Shown: positions 22,429-34,582, counted from the first letter of the stretch. The stretch is DNA of 64,000 bases from Coleophoma eucalyptorum (GCA_026120035.1 JALRME010000022.1:661604-725603); one strand, 5' to 3'. Translations and numbers: made by a program. The notes: a model not told the origin generated them from the letters alone.

Positions 22429-24422
22429 TCAATAGAAACCTTCCCTGTGAATCTTTGAACTTGGAACACCAGCCGCCCTTAGCCCGTCCACAACCATTTC
22501 TCCAAAGCCACTAGGACCACATATAAGGACATCTCGATTTTCAACAATATCTATGTAGCAATCGGATTTGAATCTCCCTTTCTGAACAAATACCTGAATG
22601 CTGTCATCGCTCCACCCTTTTGAAGTAATTAAATCCTGGCTAGTGAAAATATCAATACGGATCCGGGATCCCGAAGGAACCTTCCGAAGCCCAGTCCGGA
22701 CGAGATCCAGCATTATCTCTGGCTCTTTGGTCGCCAATGCGAGTACAACATCGGTGTCAGCGTAATATGACCGCTCAGATAATGCTTTGAACATAGCTAA
22801 GAAGGGAGTTATGCCTATACCTCCAGCCAACCAAAGCATATTTACTTTGCCAAGCGGCAAAAAGAAATCGCCAGTAACCCCAACGATATCCGCAGTCACT
22901 TGGGAATCAAACTGCGTCCATTTTTGGTAGTGGCCTAGAGTCTGTTCAGGCAAGATTTTAAACAATGCTCCTGTTACAGCGCCGCCCTTCATTTTGCGCA
23001 TTGTGATTTCAAACCACGTCGCAGAACCATTCTCGTGGCTGCTTGATACTGTCCATGTCCGCACACGATCGTCATTAATCGAACCCGGGGCAGACTCCGC
23101 CATGTGTTGGTACTCTGGGGGGCCGACCCAATCCATAAAGTCTAGGACAATAGCTTGTCCAGGGCGGATCTTGAGTTCACTCACACCCTTTTTGGATTCA
23201 ACTTCGAACCTAAAAACGGCCAAATCGTGCGATAGTCGAATTGCACTCATGAGATGCGCCTTGCATCCAGTAGAAGCACCCTCTTGTGCTTCGGGCTCGT
23301 CAACTAAATATTTGACTCTTGGGCTATATGGGCTGCGTTCAACCTCAGTGCCTGGCTGCTGTCGAATGGGGAGAGCATCTCGTACAAGAATGTATCCGGT
23401 TGTTTTCACGAGAGTGATACTTGCGTGCTTGTTCATAATATCTAGAGCTGGTGGTCCGATGAGGTTCTTGGCGATCCCAGTAAGGTAAAGCACGTCGCCA
23501 GTCTCAAAAGACACGAAACTCAGCGCAGCTAACCCGGAGGACTCCATATTTCCTAAGGTCGATACAAATCTATTTCCTGAATAGTCGGGTAAGACAACAG
23601 TGCGGCAGTCAGAAGGGCTCACCCTCACAAACCCAGGTAGGCCGCCTCGAGCATTCATTCCGGCATGAGATGGGTATTTTTTGGCAGTGAAAGCTTCCGA
23701 CATGTAGATAGATCCAACAAATACCGTGTCGGTACTGGTAATGAAGTTAACCACATCGTCTGGGAGCCTGTCCGAAAGTTGCATATGCAGATTTCGGTAA
23801 GCAACCAAGGGCTGTGTCTCGGCATGAGGAACTAATTTGCGAGTATTGATGTATTTGGGACAGTTCCTATTGCCTTTGAATTGAGCCCTCAAATTCCTGT
23901 CCAAAAGTTTATCCGAAGAACAAAAAGTGCGACTTACCCCAAAGCCTCGTTAACATTCAAATGAAGTTGGTAATCCAGTTTTGTTACTCGCTTCACCTCG
24001 CTGATGTAACCGGCAAATTTATTGCGTCTTCTTGTAGGAAATTCAATCCCTAAGCCCGCAACCAGAAATCTCCCGGAGTTCGGAGCCAGTTGACTGCTCC
24101 AATTTACCCACGCCTTTAATATGGTTTCCAGTGGCTCTCCCTCCCAAAGTCGGCCATTGATAACTAATGTGTTCGGGTCAGGGCTCTGTACAAAGCCAAT
24201 CTCGCCCGTCGGCCCAGCCACAAGAGATGCCCAAGGGCGACCGTCTCCGTCAGTGGTGGTTATGGGAATAAAGGGTAAATTAGAGGTATGAAAAATTTGG
24301 TGCTGTTCCCTCATTCGGTTTTCGACATGAATCCACCGATCGCTGACAGCGTCAGCGAACCCAAGCTTTTGCTGCACGGCAATTTCACCAGGATGCCAAC
24401 CTTGGAGTGCCGCTGTTGCCAT
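22429..24422 (-). CDS. Two-domain flavoprotein: PNPOx-like FMN-binding domain fused to FAD/NAD(P) reductase
   Basis: Exons 24422-23938 and 23896-22429 close in phase to 650 aa. The first 350 residues form a pyridoxamine-phosphate-oxidase-like split-barrel (FIPITTTDGDGRPWASL... and GFVRVSPSDCRTVVLPDYSGNRF...SGLAALSFV). The second half is a ferredoxin-NADP reductase-type module: RTWTVSS (FAD), GGIGITPFLAMFKAL (NAD(P) binding) and CGPSGFGEMV near the end. It stops at HREGFY, with no C-terminal 2Fe-2S ferredoxin domain, unlike some related fusions. The architecture suggests a self-sufficient NAD(P)H-dependent flavin reductase or oxidase. The substrate is unknown. It could supply reduced flavin to the luciferase-like monooxygenase at 30.9 kb, but that is inference from proximity only. 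Confidence 0.87.
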
Positions 24423-25030
24423 GGCGTAACAGTTGTCGTAATTGGAGGGGTATTGATGTAATTAGCTCTTCGTACGACTTAAGATATTTTCGTTAACATA
24501 GCATGAGATTTATGACTATTAGCGCGATGCCCCCAATATATTTATACCAATCCCACAGAGGTGGCCGCGCGAAAAATGCGCCTTTGTAATCAACACGGAA
24601 GTCGGCTAAGACTAACCTAAGACTAACCAGTAGGTAGATATATCAAGCTTACAAAATTGCTTATTGGTTCTATTGCCGTATGTCGTTTACGTTTTACTTT
24701 TCTACGGCACTAGGAGTACATTTTGCAACGTAACTTCCTTTTGCTACAACTAACCCTTTACTAGCCCCACCCCCTCTTGTGGGAAAAAGTCAAAATTCAG
24801 ACAGCAATTAGACTTTCGGGCAAGTTCGGCATTACAATAGGATTTATCACCAGCTATATAATTTGGGACGTTGGGTCAATGAAATTTACCTATTCTCTCA
24901 ACATTTGAAAGTTCATTGTAACAAATCTGCCAGGGAAGTAACCCATAATCAAGCATATAGGACAGGTTCTATATTCTGGGCAAGCCCACAAAGCGCCGTA
25001 TCTAGATCTGACAAACTGCCACGTGTGCTA
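24423..25030. other. Intergenic
   Basis: Upstream region of the flavoprotein gene (its promoter near 24.43-24.6 kb) running into the dead GST. AT-rich, no frame recognised. Confidence 0.5.
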
Positions 25031-25681
25031 TCAGACCTTTGAATGAATTCTGCGGGCTCTAATAACAGATTCTCGCACGAGCAGCCGCTTCGCATACGTT
25101 GCGTAGCTCGGATATGCAGCCTACATGTCCAAATGTAGTCTTGACGCCCAGCAGTACGCTACCACAAGAAAGGGGTCAACGACGGTGAATGACCTCCCCA
25201 CTGCATAGATAGACTCAGACGCAGACGTGTGCAGTTTCGCGTCTATGAACGAATAACACTCCTTGACTGAGTCGAGACCTTTCTCACGTACTGCAGGATA
25301 GAGCTTCGGATTGCGGACAAATCGACGGCTTTGCCATAGTCCTGCATAAGCTTGGCCATGTAGTGTGGAAGATAGATAGTTTAGCCATTCGTATACACGG
25401 ATCGTCTACATTGTCGTGTTTCCCAAGAGCTTTCGGTTAGGTGCGAGTGATGCTATGACAGTTAGGACTGCGGCCATCTCCGTGATAACTTCGTCATCCA
25501 TGGCCAGAACTGGAACTTTGAGCAATGGGTTGATGGCTTCGAACTCTCTTGATATGCTTCCGACTTGAGCAAGGATTAATTCGACCTCAAGACGAGCTTC
25601 AAGGAGCACGACATGAGGTACAAAGGAGCACGCTCCTGGTGAGTACCAAAGTTTCAATGCGTGAGTTCGACTTGAGGACAT
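25031..25681 (-). pseudogene. Glutathione S-transferase killed by two in-frame TAG codons
   Basis: Starting at 25681 the minus strand reads MSSSRTHALKLWYSPGACSF, the GST N-terminal thioredoxin-like fold. Then come NPLLKVPVLAMDDEVITEMAA (cis-Pro and glutathione-contact region) and, in the same frame, RVYEWLNYLSSTLHG and FTVVDPFLVVAYCW (C-terminal helical domain with the N-capping Ser/Thr...D). The frame runs 217 codons to a TGA at 25031. It is broken only by TAG at 25408-25406 (where Gln is expected) and at 25123-25121. Both fit CAG->TAG RIP-type transitions, with no indel. A functional but unrelated-class GST lies 0.8 kb away in the opposite orientation. Confidence 0.82.
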
Positions 25682-26459
25682 TATATCGCTATGATATAGT
25701 GACTAATGGATAAAAACAGCAAAAGACAAAATAAACCAAGAATTCTGGACACAGCTCTGGTATAGACTAGCAAACAGCAAAATGTTTCGGTACTTGAAGA
25801 GTATTTATCTTACATATCTTGAAATTCAAAGAGGTTTTATATAATTACCCGTCGATCATTCATACTCTTATTTGTTCACTTACTAGACCAACCTGATTTG
25901 GCCCGTCAACCTCCGAATATCTGTCCTCTGAGCTCCTTCTGTTGATACCTGTGCAATACACTTCGGAGTTGGCCAATTTCTACCATACTAGTGTATTACT
26001 CAGAAGCAATTCAAGGAGCCTTTGTTGGCATTGATTAGCTCGCCATTTAAATTTGTCAGTCAGAAAGCGCTTCTCTCGCTTATGTCGCTTGTATTGTTAA
26101 CTCGCAAAAGATTCCAAATCGTGCTTTCCAATAGAAAGAGCCAAAATGTCCCAAGAAAGTGGGAAGCAATTGGTGTCGTCAGATGGAATGAGAATCGGCC
26201 TTTGAACTTGTTCCGGCTTTTCACCGACGCCCTTCGAACCCCCGAAAAATCTTACTATGCTGAATGCTTATCAAACCATTGCCTAACCCTGTTTAAGATT
26301 CCCACTCTCCTGATCTAGCTCCACCATTACACTGCGTGTTCATTCCCCGTGTTCATTCCCCGCAGTCTGAGTAACCGCTTATATATCAGCTCGTGGAATC
26401 TTCCCAAGTCACATCGCATTCATTATAATTTTCGCTCTCTAACAACAAGACCTTCGACC
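25682..26459. other. Region between the divergent GST loci
   Basis: Probable shared promoter region for the dead and live GST genes. A perfect double copy of GTGTTCATTCCCC occurs at about 26336-26362. A plus-strand frame 26022-26318 shows no family features. Confidence 0.45.
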
Positions 26460-27370
26460 ATGGTGACCGCGGCTGCACTCCCCGTGTATCATTATCTCTC
26501 TATTGGCAGGCTAGGTCGTGGTGAAGTTCTAAAGTGAGTCAAGGCGCCATTAAACTGCAGCGACGTACTGGTTTTGATTAGCTTCCCCAAATGAACTCAT
26601 CATAGCCTAACCGTATCTTCCCATAAGTAGTCTCTTCTTGAAGGATGCCGGTATCGAGTTTACGGAGTCTCGCTACGCATATGATGATACCTGGCTGAAA
26701 ACATGTGAGCTGTTGAAGCAGCGAGGTATTACGAGAACTGGAAAGGTCCCTGCATTAGAGTACAATGGTACAGTTCTCACACAGGTAGTTATATATCGTT
26801 TTGTTTCAGCCAGTTGAACGAATATCTAAACTCTCAAAGCACATCCCCGTTTTACGATACCTGTCTCGCGAGCTTGGCCGTTACGATGGAGAGACAAGCA
26901 TGGAGAAATACGTCGTTGATGCTGTTGCAGATATATATATCGACTGGCGAGTGAGTACCCGTTGTGCCCCGTTCGGGGTTCTCTTATCGCTGGATATACT
27001 GACAAAGCCTGTTATAGTTCCAATGGGTAGCTAGTTTAAAGGGAGCAACTGACGAATACAAAAACGTGTTCTTGCCGGATTATTATGGTGTTCTGGGACA
27101 GTATTACTCCGACCGTGGCGGGCCTTATCTTCTTGGTGACAAGATCACGTACGTCGATTTCGCTGTATACCAGTCGCTGGACAACGACCAGCGCATTGGT
27201 ACTCTTCCAGTATGTTCAAGTCCATAGTCTCTCTATTTCACTGCCGTTTTGGCCGCTAATGATGAAAATTACAGGCCGTGGTTCCAAACTCATTGATCAA
27301 GTTGCAAGAGGCTTTTGAGGCGCGTCCTAATATTTCTGCTTACATCAAGCAGAAAAAGCCCAAAAGTTAG
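26460..27370 (+). CDS. Glutathione S-transferase (sigma-like), intact
   Basis: Five exons (26460-26533, 26631-26784, 26840-26950, 27018-27209, 27275-27370) close in phase to 208 aa, a standard GST size. The N-terminal domain has VYHYLSIGRLGRGEVLNLFLKD, with a Tyr in the first strand as in sigma/alpha/mu/pi classes. The glutathione-site block is GKVPALEYNGTVLTQ (cis-Pro). The C-terminal domain has YLLGDKITYVDFAVYQ, the hydrophobic-staple/N-capping motif (T...D). It should conjugate glutathione to electrophiles or act as an isomerase in the cytosol. All introns have good borders. Its neighbours (flavin reductase, flavin monooxygenase, MFS pump) suit a detoxification role. Confidence 0.9.
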
Positions 27371-27789
27371 CTCACTTAAGTCGTTCTTTGAGGGATAATA
27401 AAAAATTGTCGAAAAGCATTCAAATTTAGCCGATATAAATATCAATATGTACTTTTATATTCCGTACACCTCAAAACCATACTGGCCATATTTGAAGTAC
27501 TTTATAATCTATGTGAATAACTTTGATACAGGTAGTCTATGCAGGTTTGACTTGATTCATATCAAACACCGGCTGTCTTTGAGAATATCTCTATTATAGT
27601 TCCGAAATTAAGCGCTAAAGTAAATAAACGTATTTTTAAACTCAATTCTATTATCAGGCTTTCTCGATCTGTTACTTGTATAGAAATAGTAGATTATGTA
27701 TCACCTCTGTAGCCGTTCCTTCACCGCTCCCTTTATAAAAGTTACATGAAGCTACACTTATAGAATAGATATTCTGCTACATATCTTTG
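27371..27789. other. Intergenic between convergent genes
   Basis: AT-rich 3' flanks of the GST and the trypsin-like gene. No features. Confidence 0.5.
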
Positions 27790-28840
27790 CTACAGTATAA
27801 AATCACGAGTAACCTGAACAAACTCTACAGGTCCAGTTATACTCTCTATATCAGCACGAACTTGTTCTGCGGGAACAATGAATGCATTTGCCGTTCCTGG
27901 CACTCCTGCAACAATATGCCCGTACATTGCACCGTTCTCAGCGTCCAGGACCCATGTTCCAGAATCTCCTTTGCCTGTTGTGGCTTATTAGTTCCGAGTC
28001 AAACTCAAATGATCGTATAATTGTTTCACCTATTGAGGTCTCGACCGTAATGGACCAGAGATGAATGAATTTACTTCCTTGCGAGAGACTCATCATAGTC
28101 AACCCAGGCCAGAGCTTCCCTTTCACAAAAGAATGACCCCCTAGTGATAAGACAATATCTGTCTCTTTTTGAGGCATTGGGGGAACAGGTCGGGATACAC
28201 GATGCACACCTTGTAGCATATTTTCTTCTCTATAAAGCTTATTTGAAAGTCCTAACTGAATGGGATCGATCAAAGCCCAATCAAGATCGAGGTCTGTGCC
28301 ATGAAGAGATGACTGAATTGCATGCAAAATTTTAGCTGCAGGCTCGAATTCCGCAATTCGACATGAAAGCTGGACGGCTTGAAGAGAGCTGGGTATTCCT
28401 TGTGGAGGAACATCGTCCGCGTCATTTGAAGAGTGGGAAGACTTTACGGTTATTGTCTGGGACAATGAAACAAATGATGACATACTAACTATGGTTCAAT
28501 CATCATCAGCCAGATGCCTTAAAGCCAGAGTATGGATGAAGTCAGAGGCCGTAAATTCTCATAAACCTAAGCTGGTCGAAACGTCAGAAGCATATAAATT
28601 CTCATTATCAGTTTCGTCATCCTCGTCAAACTCAAATTCCGAATCCTTGTCCGGTATATCATTGGATGTATTGCCAGAAGTGTTGGAAGTTAAGCCAGGA
28701 ATCTGTTGGAAAATATGCGCAGCAATGAACCGTAATATGAGTCTTTGGAACTGTACGCAAGACCTCCAATCCTGGATTTTGGCCCGGTCAATAAGCAAAC
28801 GATAGATTTGTACTGTGTTTCGGAACTATAAGGGTCCACT
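27790..28840 (-). CDS. Trypsin-fold protein with complete His-Asp-Ser triad, fungal-specific type
   Basis: Three exons read from high to low coordinates. The first (about 28840-28567) carries SCVQFQRLILRFIAAHIFQQ, where AAH is the trypsin catalytic-His motif, followed by an acidic linker (DKDSEFEFDEDDETDNE). The second (28488-28030) holds LDLDWALID, with the catalytic Asp in the classical D-x-A-L setting. The third (27974-27790) holds KGDSGTWVLD, the nucleophile GDSG, and HIVAGVPGTANAFIVPA. Junctions at 28566/28489 and 28029/27975 close in phase. The 5' end is unresolved: a minus-strand frame at 28846-29076 with a hydrophobic helix (IVIGSFSIVVLSMVWLF) could be an upstream exon. Ascomycetes carry many such proteins, often with acidic linkers, without assigned function; a role in regulated proteolysis is inference. 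Confidence 0.65.
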
Positions 28841-29090
28841 GACAATTATATAATAGAAATTTGATCAAGACTAGTATACGCTGTGGTATGGAGTGATTGA
28901 TGCGGACTATTTGTTAGGGTTAAATGATGAGAAATCCGCTCGAATGATCTTTGAAGATGGGGATTGCTGCGTTCGATCTGGCGCCTTCGAAACAGCCAAA
29001 CCATTGATAAAACCACAATGCTAAAACTCCCAATCACAATATCTGCAATCCGTGATTGAGTTGCAAAGAGTACCACAAGCCTTTACCGGC

Positions 29091-29599
29091 TCCCATAGGG
29101 AAAAGTGCGCTGTCTGCCAAAACCATTCTCGGATGGCCCTTGAAAATTTTGCTTTATTTCACAATTTGATAGCACGCTTCCGTGAGATGTGGCTCTGAGA
29201 GAAATAGGATTGTGGGCCGTGCTGTTGGTTTATAGTTAGTGCCGATTACTATTATTGTGACAACTAATGTGCCTTTTCAAAGTACGATAAACTGAGATTA
29301 TGCTTGATAGATGCAAAAGCAGATGGCCTATTGACTGACAACATCCAAAAATACAACTCGTTCTATTTCATGTACTGTGTTGCACCAGTCAGACTTGGTT
29401 CTCATTGTTCAACCATTATTATATTACTCATAATATCAAAGCGATAGATACAGCTATGTGTTATTCTAGACATCCGATGTCGTCTCTTTTGCCTCCTTCT
29501 TTTTATCCAGCTTTAGTCTCTCAGGAGTATTTTGAAACCGTGGCGACTTTCGCCGAGTCTATTAAGCATCTCTTTAGCCGCGACTCATAATTTTTCCTT
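29091..29599. other. Intergenic
   Basis: No convincing frame. It separates the trypsin-like gene from the TPR remnant on the same strand and may contain the former's promoter or lost 5' exons. Confidence 0.4.
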
Positions 29600-30370
29600 A
29601 CCTGACTCGACGGGTGTAGCGCTGCCCTGGCAATATCAATAACGCCTTTGATAATTGCAAAGGTATTGTCAACTTTATCCATCTTCCAAAGAGTAAAGCA
29701 AGGACTTGCTCCAAGGCAAGCGGGGCAGATCCTGTAGGAGAAAATTTGATTCTTGTATCTGTACATCATCCTCCTGCAAGAGTGGAAGAGCATCTATATT
29801 CCTCCCTTCCTCTTGGATCGTAGTGGCACGTTCGTGCTGTGAAGATGGTTAGGGTGTGTAGGAGGTAATATGGTTTCTCATTTCCGAACAACTTCGTGAA
29901 AGAGTGAAAGAGCCACTTTCTTCCTCCCATCCATTCGATGTGCAAGGGCACAATTATGCTGACTAAAGAGTAGATCTATATCGTTAGGGTTTAAAGTTTC
30001 TTTTTGTAGTTGAAGTACTTCTTAGAGGAACTCGATAGCTTCCTGGAACCAATCCTTCTCTCTAGATATCTCTGCCACCCCGTTTTGTGTTGCTATGCAA
30101 CTAGAATCGGTAGGAGGCCGATTCGCGATCGCGCTTAATAATGCCTTCTAAGATCTCTTGGGCGCTATCGTACCAATTAAGACGTATCAGGCAGGCATCC
30201 AACGTGCAAGTACTTGATATCTGGGTCTCATTTTGGTGGTATATGTGGCTCGGGTGGAGTCTACTACTGTAAGTACCAATGTGAAAAGCGAATGCGCGTG
30301 ATTAAAGTTCCGCAATCGGTGGAGAACCCAGGTAAACTGGTATGACATGCGTGCAATTTCTAATTCTAGA
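29600..30370 (-). pseudogene. TPR (kinesin-light-chain-like tetratricopeptide) array remnant
   Basis: The minus strand retains pieces of TPR units of the NLR/kinesin-light-chain kind: DWFQEAIEFL-x-EVLQLQKE-TLNPNDID around 29.97-30.06 kb, and ALSLFHEVVRK followed by ETILPPTHPNHL around 29.84-29.92 kb. A more diverged unit (ALPLLQEDD) lies near 29.78 kb. Units are about 42 residues long but fall in different frames and contain stops, so the gene is dead. In fungi such arrays are usually the sensor end of NB-ARC/NACHT receptors or effector-TPR proteins. It lies just upstream of, and on the same strand as, the trypsin-like gene. Confidence 0.55.
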
Positions 30371-30884
30371 TGATTATCGAAGTAACTTGCGGGTATCTCA
30401 TCATGACTGAACTTGATGTGAGACTGAAGGCTTATAGGATGTTTTTGCTTTGGTAATGTAGGCTGTAGAGAGCGCTACCTACACCAATCTACCCTAAGCT
30501 TCGTTCTGATCAGCCGAGTTCAAGTGGTTTTTAGCCCACGCGTGCGCCACGACATTTCAAATTCTACTCGGTCGCTCCATCCATACAAAATATTACGGCA
30601 ATCATCTGGCTTGAATTTGTCGGTTGAAGTATCGGAAGAGGCTGCCGTTGGAATTCGTCTAAACTCGGCACTAGGAAGCTCTGTCCCGCATATCGGATTG
30701 CGTTTCCTTATAAACAACTATCAAAGAGAGAGACTGCAGCTCTACCTCTCAAAAAACTTTGGTCTCCACTGAATTCACATCGGAGAAGACTTCTTATATT
30801 ATTGTGACCTTGAGCATATACCTATACACGCGCTCTGTTTCCCTGTCGCTCATCTCCACATATCTTCTTCGCAGCACCGCAAAA
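30371..30884. other. Upstream region of the flavin monooxygenase gene
   Basis: Short frames on both strands (30520-30772) have no family features. The last 120 bases (pyrimidine-rich, ending in CAAAAATGG) form a credible promoter/leader for the gene at 30885. Confidence 0.45.
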
Positions 30885-32555
30885 ATGGGGGATGCTGGGG
30901 AGACTTCTCCAGCGAAGAAGCTGATGCATCTCAATTTCTTTGACATGGCATGCGCTGGGAGTCATATGCCTTATGGGCAGTGGAAGTAAGCAATATCCCG
31001 ATTATTAAGAACCGCCACTGAAATTAATAGGGACCCTGACGACATTTCACGGTTTAAAGACCGCCTTGACTATTATCTATGGCTTGCAAAGCTTGCAGAT
31101 AAAGGAAAGATCACTTCAATCTTCTTTGCAGATATCTATGGTGGTCACGATGTATACCGAGGAAACATGGACGCCATGTTTAAAGGTGGTGCCAATTGTG
31201 CTATGATTGATCCAGTAACTATTGTGTCTGCAATGGCAGCGGTAACGAAGTCAGTCGGTTTTGGAATTACAGGCAGTACAAGCTATATTTGTAAAGCTTC
31301 ACTCCCAAGGTTAATGTCCATGTCGCTAAAATCGCATTAGCACCTTATATTTTAGCTCGTACTTGGTCGTCTTTGGACCACCTGACGCGTGGCCGAATAG
31401 GATGGAATGTAGTGACCAGCTACGGCAATTCAGCTGCAAAAGCGATGGGAAAAGATATAGTGCCCTCTTCTGAAGAGAGATATGCAGCTGCTGAAGAATA
31501 TTTGGATCTTACATATCAGTAAGTTCAATTTCAGGCATAATGGGAAGCCACCTTATACTTATTGTTATAGGCTCTGGGAGAAATCATGGGAAGAAGGAGC
31601 TGCAGTGTGGGATAAAGAAAGTGACACTGCATATAACCCAGAAAAGATTCATAAGATTGAGTTCAACGGCAAATACCACAAGATGAGCGCATACCACCAA
31701 ACCCACCCTTCACCACAGCGTACCCCGGTCATTTTTCAAGCTGGGGCTTCTAAGTCCGGTATTGAATTCGCTGGCAAGCATGCTGAAGGTATCTATACAG
31801 ATATGAGTAGCAAGGCAGGCTTGCTAGCACATACTAAAGCAGTTCGTGCTGAAGCAGTCAAAAATGGGAGAGATCCAAGCTCTATTAAGTTCTTTGCAGC
31901 TATCACACCTGTTCTGGGTCGTACCATTGAAGAGGCTAAGGCAAAGTTCGAGAAGGCAAAAAAGAACATGACTGGTGAGGTAAGCATAGCTAAATTTAGT
32001 GCTTACACTGGTATCGACATGTCTAAATATCCAATGGATGAGCCTTTTGTATTTGATGGCGATACTTCGGCTGCAAACACGATCACGGGTGTTATCAGAA
32101 ATATGAAATCCAAGTTTGATCAATTCGAAGGGCCTGTGACCCCAAGAATGTTCATGGAGAGTATGGGCTTCGGAAATTCGGGTCTCACGCCTGTTGGAAC
32201 TCCTGAAATGGTAGCAGATGTCTTTGAAGACTTCTTTAATGCAACCGATATCGATGGTTTCAACGTGGTTTGTAAGTAAAACTAAATTCTCTTGTTTCTA
32301 CGCTAATAATGTTTCCTAGATGTCTCCAACCCTGGGAGCTACGAAGATGTGGTCGAACTTCTCGTCCCTGAACTCCAAAAGCGTGGCGTAATGTGGCAGG
32401 ATTATGCTGTCCCAGGCGGTACCTTAAGAGAAAATCTCCACTCTCGCCCTGGGCAAACATTGTTGCCTCCGGAGCACCCAGGGGCAAAGCATAGGTGGGA
32501 AAACAAGTCAATAATGGAAGAGACTAAAGTTGCCTCTTCTGAAACACCAGTGTAA
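30885..32555 (+). CDS. Luciferase-like flavin-dependent monooxygenase, NtaA/SnaA/DszA type
   Basis: Five exons (30885-30985, 31031-31290, 31341-31518, 31571-32271, 32320-32555) close in phase to 491 aa, the usual size. It shows the class signatures: LNFFDMACAGSH near the start, FFADIYGG, GFGITGSTSYISPYILARTWSSLDHLT (assembled across a splice), GRIGWNVVTSY, and RTPVIFQAGAS-SGIEFA, then the late DGFNVVY-SNPGSYEDVVELLVPELQKRG. Members oxidise small organic acids or sulfur compounds (nitrilotriacetate, dibenzothiophene sulfone) with reduced FMN supplied by a separate reductase. The substrate is not predictable. The flavoprotein at 22.4-24.4 kb is the nearest reductase candidate. No break is visible. 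Confidence 0.9.
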
Positions 32556-34582
32556 CATGCGAGGGGGATGGTAGTCCAGAAACACAGCAAATCAAAGGCT
32601 TGATGGAGAGCCTAGCTAAGCATAGGAATTTCAGGTCATTTAAAAGATGAAAGACTACGAAGGGGTTAGTACCTAAGGGGCTGGACAAGTATATTATTAT
32701 AGAGACAAAGGAGTTAGAATCCAATGAATAGGGTTTTCCAAAATCTATTTTCCGATATAGAGTAGAGACGAATATCTTACAAGAGAAGTAAAGTATATAT
32801 TATACTATCTTATATCATATATAGAGTAAACGGAATATCTACCAGGACCCGGGGATATACCTCTCTTGGTTCGTTGGTATTCAGGTAGACTTAGAATTAT
32901 CAAAGTAAATAAGACCGGAATTTAAACCAATAATAGATAACTAAATAGATCTTGCGCGGGCACATGTGTTGGTCAAATCCTTTGGGCCTGGTTGTATATT
33001 CCGTATTAGCACGCTAGAAGAATGAATTTTGAGTCTGATTTGATGCTGAGCTTTCTCTCTAGTTTTGCATGGGCTAAATTCTGCCGAGGTTCCTGAAGTT
33101 GACCCTGCCTCTTATGAATCAGCAACATATGAATAGAGTAACTGTCTGTCTAACCTTAGTTACAACTTTCTCACGTACACTGATATTTTATCACCCTCCA
33201 TTATTAAGAGAAACAAATGCCTGTTTGATAGTGTAAATTAACGACGTTGATCAACCTCATTTAAAATGAAAGAAGCAGTTCTCTTTCCAGGGACAAATGT
33301 TACAGTATAAGATCCATTTCAAGTCGTTCCAGGGGGGTTGGTGGACTTAAGACTGGCTTAAGTTATCTGAAGGCTGGGAAGGCTTGCGCGGTTAAGCATG
33401 TTCTGAGAATCGATGAAATGAATGGTTTAACTGCACCAAAAATATGAAAATCTCGAAAAAGATATTTCGAGACGAAGTTCGTGGTTATATCGCTTCTAGA
33501 TTTCCACTTACAGCTCCGTCATCTAGTCGAACATTTTCATGGACATGGAGATGAATGTGGAGTCGGTTGGTAGGTCTAATTTTGAATGTGAGTTTAGGTT
33601 TCCGTAGCCTGGGTTTTTAGGGAAGCTAGTAATTACAAAAGTCCTATCAGAACACCAGGGTTGTAATTCAGTCTTCTATCTGTGATACAATCCTCTAAAA
33701 AATACCAAGTAAACACCAAAGGTATTCTTGAACGCTTCCATTGGTGGGCAATTGGCTGAGATTTCATAATCGACATGCCTGGTACGTTTAGTAATCTTTC
33801 AGGGTAGAGGTAACTTGCCACATAGTTTCATGAATAATACGTGCATAGGATAGAATAGATAACTGAGTTACTATAGGACTCTTTTTGAAAGACTGAAAAG
33901 TAGAAGGCTGTATCTTCTCCAGCACTATTCCTGGGGGAACTTACTTCAATGGTCGCACAATAAGAAGATGAGGATTGTGTAAAGTGCTTTACTGAGCTAG
34001 CCAAAACAACCCAGTTACTTTCCATGATATCTTATGAGGAAAGGCTCTTTCAAGACTATAGTTGTATATGTACAACTCTACATGTGTACAACCCCTTTCA
34101 ATTTTAGCAAAATCCAGCCATGTAACCTTCTAGAACCATCTCTGCGCAAAACACGTTCATAAAGTTCGTTTTGCCCGTTGGCGGATGATACCACCACTAA
34201 ATATCATTCTAAAGGTCGTTAATCCCCATATGCAGGCAAGAGGGGTACCTGGGAAATATCAAGCAGGTGGGACAGGACTGGGGTCCTGTCGCAAGCCGCT
34301 GGAGGAGCAGCACCATTTCCAAGAGCTGTAGGGGTGAGAGGAGAGCAAGATCTTCTCTAGTTACAAGGGCGCTATAGAGTATAAGCAACACTGCAGTGTA
34401 CGACAGAATTAGCAGAGTAGAAGATAGGCACGTACCATAGAAGCTTGACTTGGGGTATTCCGCTTCACCCGCTGGCGTTCTTCTCAGATCAAGCAACGGT
34501 CACCGCGTGCCCCAGAGACGGAGAGTTTAGGAAAGATTTAGTCCAAATCAAATTTCAGCCTTCAGCTTGCTTAATGCCAGCC
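32556..34582. other. 2-kb gene-poor stretch
   Basis: Strongly AT-rich from 32.68 to 32.97 kb. On the minus strand 34025-33828 reads a leader-like MESNWVVLASSVKHFTQSSSSY and a nearby shifted frame continues SPIVTQLSILSYARIIHETMWQV, so a decayed, unnamed gene may lie at 33.6-34.03 kb. A palindrome GTTGTATATGTACAAC occurs at about 34060-34080. No intact gene. Confidence 0.45.

Noticed and set aside
22179..22469. Minus-strand frame of 96 codons
   Set aside because: Overlaps the end of the flavoprotein gene in another frame and has no recognised features.
22994..23488. Plus-strand frame of 164 codons
   Set aside because: Antisense shadow of the flavoprotein's reductase domain.
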